Assembly: GCA_016201085.1 (NCBI GenBank)
Contig: JACQDO010000328.1
Span: forward strand, 1 to 9,712
From: Hyphomicrobiales bacterium
GTDB lineage: Bacteria; Pseudomonadota; Alphaproteobacteria; Rhizobiales; Xanthobacteraceae
Length of the DNA stretch: 9,712 nucleotides
Reading direction: 5' to 3'
Shown: piece after piece, positions 5,711 to 9,712 of the stretch
How the letters are laid out: each line of letters begins with the position of its first letter
Position numbering within the stretch: the stretch's first letter is position 1
Made by a program: the position numbers and the translations under genes
The notes under the pieces: generated by a model
Database searches by the model: none
Seen by the model: only the letters and a program-made list of their open reading frames with translations
What the model was told of the DNA's origin: nothing

Positions 5711-6277
5711 ATGGCTTTCAGAATTTTAGTATTGCTCGCATGCTTGTTGCTGCCGACCGGCGCGCTCGCCGCCGGAGCGCACGAAGGCCTGACCTGCCGG
5801 GGCTGTCATGCCCCGCACGCGGCCAAAGGCGATGCGATCTTCGCCGTGAGCCCCAACATAAAGGACGTCAACAAAAGAACGGGGCAGCCGAATTCCGGAT
5901 CGACGGCGCTTTGCCTTGGCTGTCATCAGGCGCCCGATAAAGGCGGCGTCGGCATCAAGCCCATCGAGTCGCACATCAGCCATCCCTACGGCCTGCGTTC
6001 GGTGAACGCGAAAGTGGCGCATGTGCCGGTCGAGTTCATGAAGGACGGCAAATTCGAATGCACGTCCTGTCATGATCCGCATCCGTCCAACCCGAATTAC
6101 AAATACCTGCGCATCGATACCAGCGCCGGCGATAAAATGGATCGTTTCTGCGCCGCCTGCCATCCGATGAAGGCGGATGCCAAGCAGTCGCAGGGATTGG
6201 AATTCTTCAGCAGCATGGATGAGAACCAAGTCAAGCCGTTCTCTCCCATCGCCGCACCGGCGCCCGCGAAAAAATAA
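5711..6277 (+). CDS. Tetraheme c-type cytochrome (doubled-CXXCH / cytochrome c3-like)
   Basis: A 188-residue exported multiheme cytochrome that should carry electrons in the periplasm or at the outer surface. The signal peptide MAFRILVLLACLLLPTGALA is cleaved near residue 20-22. Four heme-binding motifs follow: CRGCH (29-33), CLGCH (68-72), CTSCH (117-121) and CAACH (147-151). Free His residues at 24, 36, 88, 91, 104 and 124 can supply the sixth ligands, so bis-His hemes are likely. The paired spacing and the short CHxPH segments (CHAPHAAKG, CHDPHPSNP) point to the doubled-CXXCH domain. The C-terminus is an Ala/Pro/Lys tail. The ATG at 5711 has AAGGGGG (5697-5703) 7 bases before it. No oxidoreductase, porin or NapC-type quinol donor is adjacent, so its redox partner is unknown. 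An upstream FNR/FixK box suggests low-oxygen induction. Confidence 0.93.
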   Translation: MAFRILVLLACLLLPTGALAAGAHEGLTCRGCHAPHAAKGDAIFAVSPNIKDVNKRTGQPNSGSTALCLGCHQAPDKGGVGIKPIESHISHPYGLRSVNAKVAHVPVEFMKDGKFECTSCHDPHPSNPNYKYLRIDTSAGDKMDRFCAACHPMKADAKQSQGLEFFSSMDENQVKPFSPIAAPAPAKK

Positions 6278-6285
6278 CCGAAGCG

Positions 6286-6304
6286 GCGAGCGGGGTAAGC
6301 TCGC
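6286..6304 (+). terminator. Weak hairpin after the cytochrome gene
   Basis: GCGAGC (6286-6291) and GCTCGC (6299-6304) form a 6-bp stem, extendable by a G-T pair, around the loop GGGGTAA, 8 bases after the stop codon. No T-run follows, so it may protect the 3' end rather than terminate. Confidence 0.35.
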
Positions 6305-6324
6305 TAGCCTAACCGGACAAAATG

Positions 6325-6351
6325 GCGCGTCAGCTCATTGAGCTGGCGCGC
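6325..6351 (-). terminator. Hairpin at the end of the CFA-synthase gene
   Basis: Two 13-base arms (6325-6337 and 6339-6351) are complementary, with a single mismatch (T6330/G6346) that is G-T on the plus strand; in practice a few central bases form the loop. The stop codon (TGA, 6335-6337) of the minus-strand gene lies inside it. On the minus strand the stem is followed by CCATTTTG, a short T-run. It sits between convergent genes and could stop transcription from both sides. Confidence 0.5.
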
Positions 6352-7549
6352 TATCGATCATGAAATCGCGGCGGATCGGCACGGCGTCGCGCGTCTTGGC
6401 GACCAACATCTGGAACACCATGTGCGAGCCGTGCAGGAATTCGAGCTCGACGGCCGCCAGATAAAACTCCCACATGCGGCAGAACCGTTCGTCGTAGATC
6501 TGCGCCGCGCGCGCGCGATTGTTGGCGAAGCGCTGCCGCCAGTGCCGGATGGTGTGGTAATAATGCAGGCGCAGCACCTCGATATCCGACACCCACAGCA
6601 TGTTGCGCTCGGTGGCGGCGAGCACCTCCGACATGGCCGGCGAATAGCCGCCGGGAAAAATATATTTGCGGATGAACGGGCCGGTGGTGCCGGGCGGCGA
6701 CATGCGTCCAATGCAGTGGATAAAGGCGTAGCCCTCGTCCTTGAGCAGGCTGCGGATTTTGGCGAAGTACTCGTCGAAATGCGCGATGCCGACGTGCTCC
6801 ATCATGCCGACCGAGACAACGCGATCGAACGTGCCTTCGACGTCGCGATAATCGAGCTCGCGGAATTCCACCAACTCGCCGACGCCGGCGGCTGACGCGC
6901 GCTCGCGGGCGATTCTGATCTGTTCGGGCGAGACATTGATGCCGACGACGCGGGCCCCGGTCTCTCTGGCGAGGTGAATGGCAAAGCCGCCCCAGCCGGA
7001 GCCGATCTCGACCACGCTCATGCCCGGCTTGAGCTGCAGCTTGGCGGTGGCGTGCATCAGCTTGTAGCGTTGCGCCTCCTCCAGCGTATCGTGCGCGGGA
7101 TCGCGGAAGTAGGCGCAGGAATACTGCATGTCCTCGTCGAGAAAGAGACGGTACAGCTCGGTGGATAGATCGTAGTGATGGCGCGCCTGCCTGGCGGCGA
7201 CGCCGGTCGGATTGGCCTGATGCCAGCGCCGCAGCGCGCGCCACAGCCGGCGCAGCAGCTTCTGCCCGCCATGCGAAGCGAGACCGGCGCGATTGAGCGA
7301 GAACAGCAGCAGCAGGTCGTAGACGCCCGCACCGTCCTCGAAGGTGAGGCCGCCATCCATGTAGGCTTCCGCGGCCTTGAGTTCCGGATTGAGGAACAGC
7401 TGGGCGGCGAGCCCGCGTCGGTTGATGCGCAGCGTCACCGCCGGTCCGGGCAGCTTGCCGCCGAAGGTGTGCAGCGTGCCGGAGGCGTCGTAGAGACGCA
7501 GCGTTCCGTTCCTGATGAATTTCTCGAGCAGGCCGGAGAGCAATAACAT
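6335..7549 (-). CDS. cfa: Cyclopropane-fatty-acyl-phospholipid synthase
   Basis: A 404-residue SAM-dependent methyltransferase that adds a methylene bridge to double bonds of membrane phospholipid acyl chains. It acts at the inner face of the membrane, usually on entry to stationary phase or under acid stress. The N-terminal lipid-associated domain (about 1-110) includes LKAAEAYMDGGLTFEDG. The catalytic domain opens with HHYDLSTELYRLFLDEDMQY and SCAYF (144-148), with the conserved Cys145. SAM motif I is VVEIGSGWGGFAIHLA (179-194). GMMEHVG (248-254), HCIG (278-281), YIFPGGYSP (296-304) and FYLAAVELEF (362-371) complete the family signature. Length is usual (380-420). The ATG at 7549 lies 3 bases after the stop of the upstream gene and lacks a good ribosome site, so translation is probably coupled to it. 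A few rhizobial genomes have several such genes with differing substrates. Confidence 0.95.
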   Translation of the reverse strand: MLLLSGLLEKFIRNGTLRLYDASGTLHTFGGKLPGPAVTLRINRRGLAAQLFLNPELKAAEAYMDGGLTFEDGAGVYDLLLLFSLNRAGLASHGGQKLLRRLWRALRRWHQANPTGVAARQARHHYDLSTELYRLFLDEDMQYSCAYFRDPAHDTLEEAQRYKLMHATAKLQLKPGMSVVEIGSGWGGFAIHLARETGARVVGINVSPEQIRIARERASAAGVGELVEFRELDYRDVEGTFDRVVSVGMMEHVGIAHFDEYFAKIRSLLKDEGYAFIHCIGRMSPPGTTGPFIRKYIFPGGYSPAMSEVLAATERNMLWVSDIEVLRLHYYHTIRHWRQRFANNRARAAQIYDERFCRMWEFYLAAVELEFLHGSHMVFQMLVAKTRDAVPIRRDFMIDSAPAQ

Positions 7550-7552
7550 CGA

Positions 7553-8290
7553 TCAGCCCGCGGGTGGCGCGACTTCGGCGTCGGTGAAGCCGGCGGCATC
7601 GAGCGCGCGGCGCACGGTGCCGGAGCGTTTGGCGTCTTCCAGCAGGCCGCTCGCCAGTCTGAGCGCCTCGCCGCGCCCTTTTGGCACCGCCACCGCGATG
7701 CCGGTCTGCTGGAAATGCCCGGCCAGCACGCGCGCGCCCGGCAGCTTGGGCAGCAGGCCGGTGAACGAGTCATGCGACAGCGCGAAGGCGTCGCCCTGCT
7801 TGGCGCGCGCCATCTCGGTCATCAATTCGACGCTCGGCACTTCCTGCACGGAGGCGTTGGGCGCGGTGCGGCGCGCGCTGCGCACGGTGGTGGTGTTGGA
7901 AATGCCGACGATGCGCACGCCCGGCCGGTTGACCTCGTCGATCGACTGGATGGTGGAGCCGGCCGGCACCAGATAGGTGCTGGCGATGAGATAATAGGCC
8001 GGGCCGAAATCGACCTTGGCTTCGCGCGCGGCATCGCGCGGCATGAAGGCTAAGTCGCAGGCGCCGCCCGCCACCGCGTCGGTCACCTGCCCGGAATTGT
8101 CGTAGACCTGCATTTCAAATGGCAGCTTGAGCGCGGCCGCGATGGCGTTGAGCAGATCGACGGTGACGCCGCGCACCGCGCCGCTCCCATCGCGCACGGC
8201 GAAGAAGGCGGAAGCCGCCGGCGAGACCACGATGCCGCCGCGCAGTTTGCCGGTGGGGGCGAGTCGCTGGAGCGCGTCGGGACTGGTCAT
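7553..8290 (-). CDS. Substrate-binding-domain protein (SBP_bac_3 type) without signal peptide
   Basis: A 245-residue protein with the fold of the amino-acid-type periplasmic binding proteins. LAPTGKLRGGIVVSP (about 10-24) is the first strand. GAVRGVTVDLLNAIAAALKL follows, then ACDLAFMPRDAAREAKVDFGPAYY, the usual crossover region, and RIVGISNTTTVRSARR begins the second lobe, ending with LRLASGLLEDAKRSGTVRRAL. No signal peptide or lipobox is present: the ATG at 8290 (MTSPDALQRL) follows AAAGG (8299-8303) by 8 bases, and the GTG six codons upstream adds nothing hydrophobic. Either the protein is cytoplasmic or it is exported by an unusual route. No permease or ATPase gene is nearby. I recall signal-less relatives in Bradyrhizobium-like genomes (not verified). 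It leads an apparent operon with the CFA-synthase gene, 3 bases apart. Confidence 0.85.
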   Translation of the reverse strand: MTSPDALQRLAPTGKLRGGIVVSPAASAFFAVRDGSGAVRGVTVDLLNAIAAALKLPFEMQVYDNSGQVTDAVAGGACDLAFMPRDAAREAKVDFGPAYYLIASTYLVPAGSTIQSIDEVNRPGVRIVGISNTTTVRSARRTAPNASVQEVPSVELMTEMARAKQGDAFALSHDSFTGLLPKLPGARVLAGHFQQTGIAVAVPKGRGEALRLASGLLEDAKRSGTVRRALDAAGFTDAEVAPPAG

Positions 8291-8365
8291 GGGCACCGCC
8301 TTTAGCACGCGGCGGCATATAAGACTATGATGCGCGGCGGGACACCGTCATTCGGGAGAAGGCTT

Positions 8366-8506
8366 ATGCGTTTCATCTGGGGCATGATCGTCGGCGCCGC
8401 GCTGATGCTGGGCAGCGCCTATCTGCACGACACCGGCGTGATCAAGGCCGGCCCGAAAGAGGCCTTCGTGAATTGGGACACGGTGATCGGGATGCTGGGA
8501 CGCTAG
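8366..8506 (+). CDS. Single-span membrane microprotein with VNWD motif (copy B)
   Basis: A 46-residue protein, paralogous to the one at 1560-1760. It starts MRFIWGMIVGAALMLGSAYL, followed by HD. This is a hydrophobic helix with the same G6xxxG10 motif and the same exit sequence (AYLxD). After a shorter linker comes AFVNWDTVIGMLGR. The charged C-terminal tail of copy A is absent. The ATG at 8366 has GGGAGAAGG (8354-8362) just upstream. Both copies conserve Met-Arg at the N-terminus, the glycine spacing and VNWDxV, which argues for a real selected protein rather than a random frame. The function is unknown; a small regulator of a membrane complex is possible but only a guess. It is divergent from the binding-protein gene (75 bases) and followed at once by a palindromic element. 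Confidence 0.8.
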   Translation: MRFIWGMIVGAALMLGSAYLHDTGVIKAGPKEAFVNWDTVIGMLGR

Positions 8507-8509
8507 TTT

Positions 8510-8604
8510 GTCGTCCCCGCGCAGGCGGGGACCCATACGCCGTGCCCTATCGTTCGACTGCGGAGTATGGGTCCCGGCCCTCGCAAGTGCTCGGCCGGGA
8601 CGAC
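8510..8604. repeat. Composite inverted-repeat element (REP/BIME-like)
   Basis: The outer arms are GTCGTCCC (8510-8517) and GGGACGAC (8597-8604). Inside are three further complementary pairs: CCCCGC/GCGGGG (8515-8520, 8525-8530), GGGACCCATAC/GTATGGGTCCC (8528-8538, 8565-8575) and CCCGGCC/GGCCGGG (8573-8579, 8593-8599). The arms overlap, so alternative foldings exist, the largest a cloverleaf. From memory, elements beginning GTCGTCCCCGCG and containing GACCCATA are common between genes of Bradyrhizobium relatives. It starts 3 bases after the stop of the microprotein and ends 5 bases before the SDR gene's stop codon, so it may act as a bidirectional terminator. Confidence 0.8.
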
Positions 8605-8609
8605 GGCAG

Positions 8610-9302
8610 CTAAAACTTCTCCACCCACGGTCTTAACTCAAGCTCGGCGCTCCAGGCGCTGCGCGGCTGATTGAGCAGGTGCAGGTAATTGGCCGCGATG
8701 GCGTCGGGATCGAGCAGCGAGTCCGGGCTATCTGCCGGCTCGGGACGGCGCGCGCTCTTGATGCCGCCGTCGATCACCACATGCGCGACGTGGATGCCCT
8801 TGGGCTGCAATTCGCGGGCAAGGCTTTGCGCTAATCCGCGCAAGGCGAACTTGCCCATGGCGAAGGGCGCCGACTGCGCATAGCCCTTCACGCTGGCCGA
8901 CGCGCCGGTGAACAGGATCGCACCCTGCCCGCGCGGCAACATGCGTTTGGCCGCCGCCTGCGCCACCAGGAAGCCGCCGAAGGCCGTGATCGCCAGCGCC
9001 TTCTCGACCTCGGCCGGATCGAGCTCGATCAACGGCCCGCGCGTGCGGTAGCTGGCGTTGTAGACGACGACGTCGGGCGTCAGCTTCGCCGTATCGAGAT
9101 CGGCGAACAGCTTTTCGACCTCCTCGCGTTTTGCCGCATCGCAGTTGAAGGCGCGCGCGCCGGTCGCCTGCACGAACTCAGCAAGCTTGGCGGCCGAGCG
9201 CGCCGCCAGCGCGACTTTCATGCCGGCCTTGCCGAACGCGCGCGCCAGCGCGGCCGAAAGGCCCGAGCCGGCGCCGACGATGAGGGCGGAGGTGTATGGC
9301 AT
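8610..9302 (-). CDS. SDR family protein with Phe replacing the catalytic Tyr
   Basis: A 230-residue short-chain dehydrogenase/reductase fold protein. The nucleotide-binding start is ALIVGAGSGLSAALA (6-20), where the last glycine of the GxxxGxG pattern is Ser16. The dinucleotide-choice loop AARSAAKL (33-40) is Arg-rich, suggesting NADP. CDAAKREEVEKLF, then VVVYNASY (78-85) stands for the NNAG motif. FTGASAS (131-137) provides the active-site Ser. The usual YxxxK reads FAMGK (147-151): Lys151 is kept but Tyr is Phe147. GIHVAHVVIDGGI (169-181) follows. Standard SDR oxidoreduction is therefore doubtful unless the proton comes from elsewhere (Tyr141 is close). Length is typical. The start at 9302 is preferred over ATG 9314: GGAA lies 6 bases ahead of it. 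It follows the small 9320-9550 gene by 17 bases, likely in one transcript. Confidence 0.88.
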   Translation of the reverse strand: MPYTSALIVGAGSGLSAALARAFGKAGMKVALAARSAAKLAEFVQATGARAFNCDAAKREEVEKLFADLDTAKLTPDVVVYNASYRTRGPLIELDPAEVEKALAITAFGGFLVAQAAAKRMLPRGQGAILFTGASASVKGYAQSAPFAMGKFALRGLAQSLARELQPKGIHVAHVVIDGGIKSARRPEPADSPDSLLDPDAIAANYLHLLNQPRSAWSAELELRPWVEKF

Positions 9303-9319
9303 AGAGTGTTCCATGACAG

Positions 9320-9550
9320 TCAACGCTTAAATCTCACATCGAGATCAGCGCCGAGACGAACGACCGCCAAAATCTCAAACTGATCCTTCTCTTCTTCCGT
9401 CTCGGCCGACACATTGAGCGAATAGCGCGCTTCCTCAATGGCTTCCTCCGGGGTCAAACAGCCGAAGACCGACATGCATTCGCGAGTGCCGTCGATGTCC
9501 ATGTAATAGACTTCCCAATCGGCGCCGGGGCGCTTTTCGATTTTGCTCAT
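9320..9550 (-). CDS. Small acidic hypothetical protein
   Basis: A 76-residue soluble protein beginning MSKIEKRPGADWEVYYMDID. The middle contains CMSVFGCLTPEEAIEEARYS (25-44), with two Cys (25 and 31) and a probable helix after TPEEAI. An acidic stretch SAETEEEKDQFEI follows, then a basic end, DVRFKR. The strand-helix-strand pattern with TPEEAIEEAR resembles small prophage- or HicB-type folds only in general shape; I claim no family. No Shine-Dalgarno site precedes the ATG at 9548-9550. The upstream stretch TTAAAT lies 7 bases before it, so a leaderless transcript is possible but weakly supported. It is the first gene of an apparent two-gene unit with the SDR gene. Confidence 0.72.
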   Translation of the reverse strand: MSKIEKRPGADWEVYYMDIDGTRECMSVFGCLTPEEAIEEARYSLNVSAETEEEKDQFEILAVVRLGADLDVRFKR

Positions 9551-9597
9551 GAGTTCAATTTAACAGACATTTCGCAAAGCGGGCCAGACTCTATCCG

Positions 9598-9692
9598 CCC
9601 TCATCCTGAGGAGACCGCGCAGCGGTCGTCTCGAAGGATGGGGCGGCCCCATGGTTCGAGACGCGTCGCTTCGCGACGCTCCTCACCATGAG
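9598..9692. repeat. Two-hairpin interspersed repeat (Rhizobiales type)
   Basis: The element opens CCCTCATCCTGAGGAG and closes CTCCTCACCATGAGG. It holds two hairpins: GACCGC (9613-9618) with GCGGTC (9622-9627), and a longer one in which CATGGT (9650-9655) pairs with ACCATG (9685-9690) around GCGTCGC (9663-9669) and GCGACGC (9673-9679). From memory, sequences of this pattern (CTCATCCTGAGGAG ... GGTTCGAGACGC ... CTCCTCACCATGAGG) are among the most numerous repeats in Bradyrhizobium-like genomes; no search was possible. It lies upstream of the 9320-9550 gene. Beyond 9692 only 20 bases remain, which I cannot interpret. Confidence 0.8.
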
Positions 9693-9712
9693 GCCGAGAT
9701 AGGATCGCGTGG

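Noticed and set aside
6351..7244. 297-codon frame on the minus strand within the CFA-synthase gene
   Set aside because: It is a frame-shifted shadow, Arg/His-rich, of a gene whose proper frame contains all family motifs.
8326..8331. TATGAT as a -10 for the 8366 gene
   Set aside because: No acceptable -35 at 16-18 bases upstream and no extended -10, so it is too weak to list.
8348..8536. 62-codon minus-strand frame opposite the 8366 microprotein
   Set aside because: Part of it is encoded by the palindromic element, while the plus-strand frame has a ribosome site and a paralogue.

Overview
The window looks like chromosomal DNA of a high-GC alphaproteobacterium of the order Hyphomicrobiales (Bradyrhizobium / Rhodopseudomonas / Pseudolabrys type). 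This rests on the gene families present (a Bug/TctC solute receptor, a GYD-domain protein, several small Rhizobiales-type hypotheticals), on good GGAGG ribosome sites, and on three intergenic palindromic elements of a kind I recognise from Bradyrhizobium-like genomes. The genus is inference. There is no tRNA, rRNA, CRISPR array, transposase or phage gene.

Layout. Positions 1-1329 are on the minus strand: the N-terminal third of a tripartite tricarboxylate transporter receptor, a GYD-domain protein with a palindromic repeat just upstream, and a small protein with a basic histone-H1-like tail, apparently expressed from an extended -10 promoter without a leader. Positions 1560-1760 (+) encode a tiny single-span membrane protein, convergent with a 78-residue hypothetical (1790-2026, -). 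After a gene-poor gap comes a lipoprotein (2455-3168, -), a second gap, then three plus-strand genes: a quinone-oxidoreductase-like MDR enzyme (3576-4553), a secreted protein of unknown role (4690-5307) and a tetraheme c-type cytochrome (5711-6277). The 403-base space before the cytochrome holds a 60-base remnant of a second MDR gene end and a perfect FNR/FixK-type box.

Positions 6335-8290 (-) form a tightly packed pair: a periplasmic-binding-protein-like gene without a signal peptide, then a cyclopropane-fatty-acid synthase. Position 8366 (+) starts a 46-residue membrane microprotein that is a paralogue of the one at 1560, followed by a 95-base inverted-repeat element. The window ends with a two-gene minus-strand unit (76-residue hypothetical, then an SDR protein with Phe in place of the catalytic Tyr) and a further palindromic repeat.

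How they fit together. Mostly this is a mosaic of short, independent transcription units rather than one pathway. The best-supported units are the binding-protein/CFA-synthase pair and the hypothetical/SDR pair. The cytochrome looks like a stand-alone gene under low-oxygen control. I do not see a convincing new multi-gene system. The most interesting items are the two paralogous VNWD microproteins, the FixK-box tetraheme cytochrome, the tyrosine-less SDR and the apparently leaderless H1-like gene.
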